From: Methanobrevibacter sp.
GTDB taxonomy: Archaea; Methanobacteriota; Methanobacteria; Methanobacteriales; Methanobacteriaceae
NCBI GenBank assembly: GCA_016838945.1
Contig: JADLKP010000100.1
Span: 1 to 7,949 of the forward strand
Length of the DNA: 7,949 nt
Reading direction: 5' to 3'
Shown here: piece after piece, positions 1 through 4,729 of the stretch
Numbering within the stretch: position 1 is the stretch's first letter
Layout of the letters: each line of letters starts with the position of its first letter
The notes under the pieces: model-generated
Database searches by the model: none
Told to the model about the DNA's origin: nothing
The model's input: the letters and a program-made list of their open reading frames with translations, nothing else
Position numbers and translations under genes: made by a program

Positions 1-19
1 CAAGATAAAAAAAAAAATA

Positions 20-60
20 GGAAAATAGAAAAAGAAAATGTTTAGATAAAATATCTAAAC
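20..60 (-). terminator. Hairpin plus U-rich terminator of the small secreted protein gene
   Basis: A perfect 9-bp inverted repeat, GTTTAGATA (40-48) and TATCTAAAC (52-60), has a 3-nt loop and starts 6 nt after the stop codon of the minus-strand gene at 66-317. Read on the minus strand it is followed by a T-rich run complementary to the A-rich bases 1-39. Archaeal termination depends mostly on the U-tract, so the hairpin may instead protect the transcript end. Confidence 0.6.
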
Positions 61-65
61 TGTTA

Positions 66-317
66 TTATAACTCAGCCCAAAGATCAGGTTTTGATTCAA
101 GAGCAGGCCCATTATTACATTCAAGAGTATCATGAGACTCAAGAGCAGGCCCATTATTACATTCAAGAGTATCATGAGAATATAAAGGACCATCAGCTCC
201 ACCGCCACCAAGTCCTGATGCTAAACTAGCATCATCATTCAAATCAGCTGCAGCAGCGCAACCAATACCAATTACTAAAAGTAATAATGAAATTGAAATT
301 AATACTATACGATTCAT
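66..317 (-). CDS. Small secreted protein with a duplicated 14-residue cysteine-containing repeat
   Basis: This 83-residue protein is not one I recognise. The start is the ATG at 315-317, because AAAGGAG lies 5-11 nt upstream; a longer in-frame reading (to 347) would place that site inside the gene. Residues 1-24 form a signal peptide: MNR, then a hydrophobic stretch rich in I, L and V, ending GCAAAA before an acidic mature part. Cleavage by signal peptidase I near AAA-AD is likely. C20 follows G-I-G, a poor lipobox. The mature chain has a Gly-rich spacer (35-40), then SHDTLECNNGPALE twice in a row (47-60 and 61-74), each copy with one Cys, and an acidic tail SKPDLWAEL. The expected location is the cell surface or outside. 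The gene appears monocistronic, with its own TATA box and terminator. Confidence 0.7.
   Translation of the reverse strand: MNRIVLISISLLLLVIGIGCAAAADLNDDASLASGLGGGGADGPLYSHDTLECNNGPALESHDTLECNNGPALESKPDLWAEL
97..180. repeat. Two-copy 42-bp tandem repeat inside the secreted protein gene
   Basis: Bases 97-137 are identical to 139-179, a 41-base exact match at a 42-base period, so the repeat keeps the frame and duplicates 14 codons. Identity at third codon positions points to a recent duplication or to gene conversion. The residues before copy one (GPLYS) resemble the end of the unit (GPALES), suggesting an older, decayed partial copy. Confidence 0.95.
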
Positions 318-321
318 TTTT

Positions 322-364
322 TCTCCTTTAAATTTTTTCAAGGGCAAAATATTATTCTATAAAA
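322..364 (-). promoter_or_regulatory. Promoter and ribosome binding site of the secreted protein gene
   Basis: On the minus strand TTTTATAG (357-364) is a plausible TATA box. Placing transcription start about 26 nt downstream (near 335) gives a leader of roughly 18 nt that contains AAAGGAG just before the ATG at 317. The spacing is seen directly; the transcript start is inferred. Confidence 0.5.
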
Positions 365-595
365 CTTAATGCATAAAATTATATTTTATCCCTGATAATA
401 TTAAATAGTAAAATGCAATATATAAAGATTCTCGAATGTAAGTGCTTACTTACGAAGCTAAATTAAAAAATAATGAATAAAAATGATGATTTAAAAAAAC
501 AGATATGAATTTATGCTTATTTGTTAAAATAAGTTCAATATAACCATTTAAAAATAGTCAGAAATATAAAAAAGTTACTTAGAAATATCAAAAAA
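365..595. other. Intergenic region with an imperfect 24-bp palindrome
   Basis: No credible gene is visible here on either strand; reading frames are short and lack ribosome binding sites. The main structure is an imperfect palindrome at 432-455: TCGAATGTAA, the 4-nt centre GTGC, then TTACTTACGA, with 8 of 10 positions pairing between the arms. It lies about 70 bp upstream of the TATA box at 357-364, so it could be a distal regulator site for the secreted protein gene. That role is inference. Confidence 0.4.
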
Positions 596-648
596 TGAAA
601 GATAAGAAAAAGAAAAAGAAAAGATTGGACCAAACTTAAAAAGATTGG
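596..648 (-). terminator. U-tract terminator region after the RelE-like gene
   Basis: Read on the minus strand, the bases just after the toxin stop codon carry CCAATCTTTT twice (complements at 622-631 and 639-648), followed by a pyrimidine run of TTTTC repeats. Such U-rich tracts are the usual archaeal termination signal. There is no strong hairpin. Confidence 0.4.
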
Positions 649-984
649 TTATTGATGTTTCTTTCGAGAAAACTCAAGAAACACAATCTTATCATCTTTT
701 TCGATATAGGAATAATACAATCTGAATGTGTCAGCAACATAAAGCTCCAATTGACCTTTACGGTTATGAGCCATATTCTTGCCTACATATGGATTTTCAA
801 AGATCTTCTTTATTTGTTTTAGGAATTTTTCCAAAACAGATTTATCTATCTTTTTGATAGATTTGAAGAATTTCCTATCATATTCCCAATCCCTTAATAC
901 ACCTCCCACTTTAACAAAAGCTTCATTAAGCTCTTCAGCAGAACAGATTCTATTAGGACAGACCATATTGATCTTGGCAATCAC
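649..984 (-). CDS. RelE/ParE-family toxin-like protein
   Basis: The 111-residue reading resembles RelE/ParE-family mRNA interferases, which cleave mRNA at the ribosome. Two helices (about 36-64, DRKFFKSIKKID onward) are followed by beta strands containing GKNMAHNRKGQLELYV, then FRLYYSYI and IVFLEF, the usual order for the fold, with a basic C-terminus RKKHQ. The first 30 residues, CPNRICSAEELNEAF..., are an extension beyond the usual core. The start is uncertain. The GTG at 982-984 is immediately preceded by an in-frame TAG. The ATG at 964-966 (M7) lies 13 nt after AGGTGAT, which is long for this genome. An ATG at 1000-1002 in the same frame has a strong site but is cut off by that TAG. No recognisable RelB-type antitoxin is present; the 38-residue ORF upstream is the only candidate. 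Confidence 0.65.
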   Translation of the reverse strand: MIAKINMVCPNRICSAEELNEAFVKVGGVLRDWEYDRKFFKSIKKIDKSVLEKFLKQIKKIFENPYVGKNMAHNRKGQLELYVADTFRLYYSYIEKDDKIVFLEFSRKKHQ

Positions 985-1001
985 CTAAGAAAACCCATGC
1001 A

Positions 1002-1118
1002 TTAAGTTTTTCTCACCCTCCTAATATGAAGACCACTATAATGGTCCATTGGTGCTTTTAGCATATCTAATTTAACAACAGAATACTCTTTGGAATAAAT
1101 TCTATTTTCAATATACAA
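1002..1118 (-). CDS. 38-residue ORF upstream of the toxin, possible antitoxin or antitoxin remnant
   Basis: A TTG start (1116-1118) follows AGGTGAA at the 3-nt spacing typical of this window, and a TATA box about 26 nt before a short leader supports real expression. The product starts YIENRIYSKEYSVVKLDMLK and ends HIRRVRKT; I do not recognise it. Its TAA stop overlaps an ATG (TAATG) in the toxin frame, which suggests translational coupling. If one A were missing from the A5 run near the end (about 1007-1011), the frame would continue through LNAWVFLGDCQDQYGLS to a stop at 953-955, overlapping the toxin start as antitoxin genes often do. It may therefore be a frameshifted gene. The coding evidence is the start signals alone. 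Confidence 0.4.
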   Translation of the reverse strand: MYIENRIYSKEYSVVKLDMLKAPMDHYSGLHIRRVRKT

Positions 1119-1121
1119 AAC

Positions 1122-1165
1122 TTCACCTCATATCTGCGAAATCATATCGCACTATTAATATATAC
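1122..1165 (-). promoter_or_regulatory. Promoter and operator-like inverted repeat of the toxin locus
   Basis: On the minus strand a TATATATTAA-type box lies at about 1155-1165. Transcription would start near 1134, giving a leader of about 16 nt that includes AGGTGAA. Between box and leader is the inverted repeat TGCGA (1135-1139), 7-nt spacer, TCGCA (1147-1151), a GC-rich element in otherwise AT-rich DNA. A repressor bound there would block initiation, as in the autoregulated promoters common for toxin-antitoxin loci. Operator function is inference. Confidence 0.45.
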
Positions 1166-1226
1166 TAATCAATATAAAAAGATTTCTAAATTATATTTAC
1201 ATATAAATCAAATATATAAAATAAAT

Positions 1227-1265
1227 AAAAAATTTATACTACTTTAAATATAAAATCAATTGATT
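1227..1265 (+). promoter_or_regulatory. Promoter of the first SseB-like gene with a palindrome at the predicted start
   Basis: An A-run that could serve as BRE (1227-1232) precedes TTTATACT (1233-1240). Counting about 26 nt puts the transcript start near 1262, only a few bases before the ATG at 1269, so the mRNA is nearly leaderless, consistent with the lack of a good Shine-Dalgarno site. A perfect 12-bp palindrome AATCAATTGATT (1254-1265) covers the predicted start. The promoter diverges from the toxin promoter. Confidence 0.5.
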
Positions 1266-1268
1266 GAA

Positions 1269-1676
1269 ATGACAACCTTAAAAAATAAAAAACTTAAAAA
1301 ACTATTGAAATCAAAATCAAGGGTTAAAATAGAGCAGAACCCGGACATGTTCTATAAGGAATTTCTAAAGTCAGAGCTCTTTATTCCAGTGATAGCAGTT
1401 GGGGATGAAGATTCATTGGAGGATGGGGATACACTTGATTTGCAGATAGGTTTCTTTGACGAAGAGAATGGAGACCGCAACATATACCTATTTACAGATA
1501 CAAACGAATTGGAGAAGGCAGGGTACCAAATCAAATCAATAGCTGTCAACATGATGGAACTCTCAATCATCTTGGCACAGTTTGATATGGATTTCAATTA
1601 TATTGTAATCAATCCATACAGCGTAGACTCCTACAAAATAGATTTTGATGAGTTTTTAGACAAGAATAACTTTTAG
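1269..1676 (+). CDS. SseB N-terminal-domain-like protein (first of a tandem pair)
   Basis: This 135-residue protein resembles the SseB N-terminal domain family, a widespread family of uncertain function first linked to serine sensitivity in enterobacteria. The typical pattern is visible: a basic N-terminus (KNKKLKKLLKSKS), a helix with FYKEFLKSELFIPV (about 28-41), an acidic variable stretch, a strand plus FTDTNELEKAG (74-85), and the late IVINPYS motif (112-118) followed by YKIDFDEFL. The ATG at 1269 is chosen; a TTG nine bases upstream is in frame but would sit at or before the predicted transcript start. There is no signal peptide or membrane segment, so it is probably cytoplasmic. The next gene is a paralogue 70 bp downstream in the same orientation. 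Confidence 0.6.
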   Translation: MTTLKNKKLKKLLKSKSRVKIEQNPDMFYKEFLKSELFIPVIAVGDEDSLEDGDTLDLQIGFFDEENGDRNIYLFTDTNELEKAGYQIKSIAVNMMELSIILAQFDMDFNYIVINPYSVDSYKIDFDEFLDKNNF

Positions 1677-1746
1677 AAAAAAAAACAAAATAATGATGAA
1701 TTGAATCTTATAGAGCAGGACATATAATATATTAAAATGTGATAGA

Positions 1747-2244
1747 ATGAGTTTACTTTTCAACACTAAGCTTGAATCATTAATGAAAAACCAATCCGAA
1801 ATGAGCGAAGAGGAAAATGAGCATTTCCTTAATGAACTTCGAAAATCGGAACTATTGGTTCCCCTTCAAATAGAACTGGATTCATTAGACCTTGAAAACA
1901 TGAATCTTGATGGATTGAATGAAATAAACAAAGAGGTCAAATTCCATTTGAAATCATTTGTCGGCCCTAATGGAATAAAGGTCATACCTATCTTTACAGA
2001 TGAGGAAAACATTCATGACGTCAACTTGAATACAACAGTCGGATCATTGTTCATGAGAGACTTATGCAAATCCATAATCCCCATACAGGATAGCTTTGAC
2101 CAGATCATCATCAATCCAAGTTCAGAAAATGAATACAAGATAAGCATTGATGATTTCTTGGCATTGTTTGATGAAGAGCGTGAATTCGAAGATCTGATGA
2201 AAGAGATTGAAGAGGAAATGCTGGAAGATAAGGAAATAGAATAA
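1747..2244 (+). CDS. SseB N-terminal-domain-like protein (second of a tandem pair)
   Basis: This 165-residue protein is a diverged paralogue of the preceding gene. Shared landmarks are FLNELRKSELLVPL (27-40) against FLKSELFIPV, VIPIFTDEEN (79-88) against IYLFTDTNE, and QIIINPSSENEYKISIDDFL (119-138) against IVINPYS...YKIDFDEFL. It differs by an N-terminal acidic helix (17-28), a longer variable loop and a highly charged acidic C-terminal tail (from 142, rich in E and D) that is absent from the first copy. The ATG follows GTGAT at the usual 3-nt spacing. The 70-bp gap holds a weak TATA-like CTTATAGA (1707-1714), so it may be co-transcribed with the first gene or have its own promoter. Function is unknown; an intracellular partner-binding role is only a guess. 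Confidence 0.6.
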   Translation: MSLLFNTKLESLMKNQSEMSEEENEHFLNELRKSELLVPLQIELDSLDLENMNLDGLNEINKEVKFHLKSFVGPNGIKVIPIFTDEENIHDVNLNTTVGSLFMRDLCKSIIPIQDSFDQIIINPSSENEYKISIDDFLALFDEEREFEDLMKEIEEEMLEDKEIE

Positions 2245-2343
2245 AATAATTTAAAAAATAGCCTAAAACTAAAAAAAATAGCTAAAAAATTAAAATAATT
2301 TAAAAAATAGCCTAAAACCAATAAAAAAAGATAGCTAAAAAAT
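2242..2343. repeat. Imperfect tandem repeat of about 50 bp after the second SseB-like gene
   Basis: A 28-bp sequence beginning at the stop codon (2242-2269) recurs exactly at 2291-2318. Each copy is followed by an A-rich spacer and ATAGCTAAAAAAT, giving units of 49 and 53 bp. The repeat has no reading frame or clear stem. On the plus strand it is A-rich rather than U-rich, so it is not a normal terminator for this gene; on the minus strand its T-runs could end the Nudix transcript. Confidence 0.85.
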
Positions 2344-2385
2344 TACATATAAAAATATTAAAAAGAGAATTAATTAAAACAACAC

Positions 2386-2802
2386 TTATCTACAAAAAGC
2401 ATCAATTGCTGGAGGAGTCAATTCATTATTTGCAATCATGTCCCTAATCTCTTCCTTAGTGAACCACCCATACATAGCATGCTCATCACTTATTGCAACT
2501 TCATCAGTTTTTACACTTACTTTCATGATAAGCTGGATGGATTTTATGCTTTCTCCTGTTTTGCAGGCAGTGTAATTCTTTTGAATTGCATTGTATAGGG
2601 AATCTATTTCTATCTCAAGACCTGTTTCCTCCAGATACTCTCTTCTTAAAGCATCATCAAAGAACTCATTCTTTTTAACCTTTCCACCTGGAATTTCCCA
2701 TTTGCCAGAATCATGGGCTGAAATGGACCTTAGCTTAAGAAGCAATATCTTATCATTGTATTCACAGATTCCTCTAACTGTCAATCCCCACATGTCCTTC
2801 AT
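2386..2802 (-). CDS. Nudix hydrolase (MutT-like)
   Basis: Nudix enzymes hydrolyse nucleoside diphosphates linked to another group, using metal ions held by the Nudix box. The box is complete here: G40, E46, then R54-E55, E58-E59 and G61, spaced as G-x5-E-x7-RE-x2-EE-x-G, with Tyr56 where an aliphatic residue is usual. The preceding strand KWEIPGG (34-40) is typical. Length (138 residues) is normal for a single-domain member. No substrate can be read from the sequence; oxidised or non-canonical nucleotides are possible. The ATG at 2800-2802 follows GGGGAT with a 4-nt gap. The 53-residue membrane protein gene ends 20 bp upstream in the same direction, so the two are probably co-transcribed; rubrerythrin is further upstream, behind its own terminator. 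Confidence 0.9.
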   Translation of the reverse strand: MKDMWGLTVRGICEYNDKILLLKLRSISAHDSGKWEIPGGKVKKNEFFDDALRREYLEETGLEIEIDSLYNAIQKNYTACKTGESIKSIQLIMKVSVKTDEVAISDEHAMYGWFTKEEIRDMIANNELTPPAIDAFCR

Positions 2803-2822
2803 AATAATCCCCTAAAATCCAT

Positions 2823-2984
2823 CTAAAGATACCCATATGCATTCAATGCAAGAAATAGAATGACTAATAAAGCTGCTATAAAAATCAAAAATAAAATGCC
2901 CTCTTTTGAAAATGGGCTTACTGGTGCACAAGTACCGTTGGAACAATCATCATCAACTTGACAACCATTTTTATCTCGAGACAC
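2823..2984 (-). CDS. Cysteine-containing single-pass membrane microprotein
   Basis: A 53-residue ORF with a GTG start (2982-2984) follows GGTGAT at the 3-nt spacing used elsewhere in this window; an in-frame TAG directly precedes the GTG, which fixes the start. Residues 1-28 are polar with three Cys (8, 14, 19) in GCQVDDDCSNGTCAP, resembling short disulfide or metal-binding motifs. Residues about 30-49 form one strongly hydrophobic helix (ILFLIFIAALLVILFLAL), ending NAYGYL. There is no cleavable signal peptide, so it should be anchored in the membrane; which side the Cys face is unclear. It lies 20 bp upstream of the Nudix gene. The protein is unrecognised; its codons, start signal and composition make it a credible gene. 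Confidence 0.65.
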   Translation of the reverse strand: MSRDKNGCQVDDDCSNGTCAPVSPFSKEGILFLIFIAALLVILFLALNAYGYL

Positions 2985-3044
2985 CTAATCACCAAATGCA
3001 TTTATCAATTTTTAAAATGAGTTAGAATAGTTAAAGTCAAAAAA

Positions 3045-3097
3045 CAGTCAAAATTAAAAAAAATAGAAAAAATGCTATTAATGAAATCATTAATAGC
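3045..3097 (-). terminator. Hairpin terminator of the rubrerythrin gene
   Basis: A perfect 11-bp inverted repeat, GCTATTAATGA (3074-3084) and TCATTAATAGC (3087-3097), lies 15 nt after the stop codon. On the minus strand it is followed by TTTTTTCTATTTTTTTT-type bases (complement of about 3055-3072). This is a strong, bacterial-looking hairpin with a U-tract, fitting a highly expressed single gene. Confidence 0.75.
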
Positions 3098-3111
3098 GAA
3101 AATTGATCAAC

Positions 3112-3657
3112 TTATTTGAAGTTGGTTGCTCTTTCTTCGAAGTAAGATTGTGGGTGTTTGCATACTGGGCAAATAACAGGAGCATCAGTTCCTTGAATTA
3201 TGTGACCACAGTTGATACATTTCCATTCAATTTCTTCTTCTTTTTTGAATACGGTTTCGCCTTCAACGTTAGCGAGTAAAGCTCTGTATCTTTCTTCGTG
3301 TTCTTTTTCGATGTTTCCAACCATAGTGAATAAGCCTGCGATTTCATCGAAACCTTCTTCTCTAGCGGTTTCAGCGAATTCTTTGTACATTGCAGTCCAT
3401 TCTTCGTTTTCACCATCTGCTGCTGCGTTTAAGTTAGCAATAGTGTCTGGAACTTCTCCATCGTGTAAAAGTTTGAACCAGATTTTTGCATGTTCCTTTT
3501 CGTTTTTGGAAGTTTCCATAAAGATATCGTGGATTTGTACATATCCTTCTTTTTTAGCTTTACTTGCAAAATATTGATATTTAGCATGAGCTTGAGATTC
3601 TCCAGCAAAAGCTGCAGCTAAGTTAGCTTCGGTTTTAGTACCTTTTAAATCTGCCAT
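3112..3657 (-). CDS. rbr: Rubrerythrin
   Basis: Rubrerythrin is a cytoplasmic non-haem iron protein of anaerobes that reduces hydrogen peroxide. The 181 residues show the complete two-domain layout. The four-helix diiron domain has E20, E53-x2-H56 (NEKEH), E93 and E96 (KEFAETAREEGFDEI), and E117-x2-H120 (EKEH). The C-terminal rubredoxin-like domain has C147-x2-C150 and C163-x2-C166 (CINCG, ICPVC). The ATG follows AGGTGAT with 3 nt between. All nine Asn codons are AAC, unlike the AAT-rich neighbours, which suggests selection for high expression. It appears monocistronic: a strong hairpin terminator follows and an elaborate set of inverted repeats lies upstream. Electron donors (rubredoxin, F420-dependent or NADH-linked) cannot be inferred from this window. 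Confidence 0.97.
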   Translation of the reverse strand: MADLKGTKTEANLAAAFAGESQAHAKYQYFASKAKKEGYVQIHDIFMETSKNEKEHAKIWFKLLHDGEVPDTIANLNAAADGENEEWTAMYKEFAETAREEGFDEIAGLFTMVGNIEKEHEERYRALLANVEGETVFKKEEEIEWKCINCGHIIQGTDAPVICPVCKHPQSYFEERATNFK

Positions 3658-3660
3658 ATA

Positions 3661-3770
3661 ATCACCTAAAATTTTTTTAACACATGTGTTAATTCTTAAT
3701 AAATAAGAATTTTATTAAGTAGTTTAAACTACTTAAAACTATTTTAGTTTTATAGATTAATAAATATTTC
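3661..3770 (-). promoter_or_regulatory. Rubrerythrin upstream region with four consecutive inverted repeats
   Basis: From the gene outward: TTAACACATGTGTTAA (3677-3692), a 16-bp perfect palindrome; AATTCTTA, 5 nt, TAAGAATT (3691-3711); a 22-bp perfect palindrome with half TTAAGTAGTTT (3715-3736); and TAAAACTA, TTT, TAGTTTTA (3734-3752). They cover about 76 bp almost without gaps. TATA candidates on the minus strand are AAATATTTATTAA (about 3757-3768), which would put all four in or near a long leader, and TTATTTATTAA (about 3698-3708), which would make them flanking operators. AGGTGAT (3661-3667) is the ribosome binding site. The repeats are observed; regulation is inferred. Confidence 0.7.
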
Positions 3771-3798
3771 TAAAATTTTTAGCATTGATAAGATATGA

Positions 3799-3823
3799 TA
3801 AAAAATCTATAAAAAACTAAAAA
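3799..3823 (-). terminator. U-tract terminator after the HEPN gene
   Basis: Directly after the TGA stop, the minus strand reads TTTTTAGTTTTTTATAGATTTTTT, three U-runs close together and no hairpin, as is common for archaeal terminators. Confidence 0.4.
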
Positions 3824-4240
3824 TCAGAATTCCTCTAAATTCTTAAAAATAGAATTTGCTCTGGACCTACATAAATCTATGCTATTTTTTTCATAATCAA
3901 AAACAGCATTATAATCTGCAGAGTTACGAGATTTTCTTAAATGATTTAAATCTGTTGCTATATTCTTACCTAAAGAGTCATTTCGATGCTTATTAAAGTG
4001 TAAAAAAATGTCCCTAGCTTCCTGGTGGACTTTTCCACTATTAGACTTCATAATAAATTCACTTTTTTCATTACGATATAAATTATTGGTTAAGATAAAA
4101 TCTCGTACAGTCCCAAAAGAAGCATAGTAATATCTTCCAATGGCAGTCCTATAAGATGATTCATCATTATGATTCATAGCAAGGTCTTCTGCTAAATAAT
4201 AAAATTCTCTCCAATTAAAATCATCCTCAAAATTCATCAT
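3824..4240 (-). CDS. HEPN-domain protein (UPF0332-like), probable toxin/RNase component
   Basis: HEPN proteins are small all-helical proteins, many of them RNases used in toxin-antitoxin and defence systems. The family pattern is clear: WREFYYLAEDLA (10-21), SSYRTAIGRYYYASFGTVRDFI (28-49), GKVHQEARDIF (69-79) and the late LRKSRNSADYN (101-111). The R-N-S-A-D-Y form replaces the canonical R-x4-6-H catalytic motif, as in the UPF0332-type subgroup, so RNase activity cannot be assumed. Two adjacent ATGs (4238-4240 and 4235-4237) follow AGAGGAAT; the second has the more usual spacing. The partner gene ends 18 bp upstream, implying one transcript. The usual MNT nucleotidyltransferase partner is absent. 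Confidence 0.8.
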   Translation of the reverse strand: MMNFEDDFNWREFYYLAEDLAMNHNDESSYRTAIGRYYYASFGTVRDFILTNNLYRNEKSEFIMKSNSGKVHQEARDIFLHFNKHRNDSLGKNIATDLNHLRKSRNSADYNAVFDYEKNSIDLCRSRANSIFKNLEEF

Positions 4241-4258
4241 ATTCCTCTTAGAAAAGAT

Positions 4259-4729
4259 TTAATGAAAAATTGCAGATACAAAAAGCCTGTCAAACAAATC
4301 ATAACTATTTTCATAAATTGCATTTTCTATATTTCTTAATCTATCACTAGCTTCGAATCCATTAATATATGTATGTACAAAAACAGCTAATACAGGCCCA
4401 TTAAATTCATAAACAAAACTAATCTCCAAATCACAATTGGGAAACTCCTTTTCAAATAAATTAGTTAACCTATATAATACTCCTATCAGGTCCAAATTAA
4501 CCATTAAATAGTTAAAAACCTCATCAAAATTTTTTGTTAGTTTAAAATTTTCTTTAAGAAACATAGGCAAATTAGAAACATATCTCTTTTCAAGAAAAAT
4601 ATTTTTATCCTCACTGCAAGTCTTTAAAAAATTATTCTTATAATTATTTAAAAAACATTGATTCCCAAACTTATCACAATTTTGAAGAGAATCCGTTTTT
4701 GAAAACTTGATGCCTTCATTTAAATTCAA
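4259..4729 (-). CDS. Uncharacterised partner of the HEPN protein
   Basis: The 156-residue product starts at a TTG (4727-4729), placed 3 nt after AGGTGAT. The first 60 residues are Asn/Lys-rich with three Cys (18, 25, 38). The second half, from about 82, has LYRLTNLFEKEFPNC, then LEISFVYEF, PVLAVFVHTYINGFEASDRL and YDLFDRLF. I recall a similar layout (a strand after FP-x-x-x-L-E, a second strand with V-x-T, then E/A-A-x-x-x-L-x-x-F) in small proteins encoded directly before HEPN proteins of this type; that resemblance is from memory and unverified. It has no nucleotidyltransferase motif (GS-x9-D-x-D) and so is not a standard MNT antitoxin. By position it is a candidate antitoxin or targeting subunit. 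No signal peptide is present. Confidence 0.65.
   Translation of the reverse strand: MNLNEGIKFSKTDSLQNCDKFGNQCFLNNYKNNFLKTCSEDKNIFLEKRYVSNLPMFLKENFKLTKNFDEVFNYLMVNLDLIGVLYRLTNLFEKEFPNCDLEISFVYEFNGPVLAVFVHTYINGFEASDRLRNIENAIYENSYDLFDRLFVSAIFH

Noticed and set aside
595..639. Short plus-strand ORF MKDKKKKKKRLDQT
   Set aside because: It is only 14 residues, formed by the A-rich complement of a U-tract terminator, with no Shine-Dalgarno site.
1031..1050. Overlapping palindromes GACCA-CTATAA-TGGTC and AATGGTCCATT as an operator
   Set aside because: They lie inside the 38-residue ORF, away from the promoter, and may simply reflect its codons.
2242..2343. Attachment site or mobile element end
   Set aside because: There is no integrase, transposase or tRNA gene, and the repeat is an A-rich tandem copy more like replication slippage.
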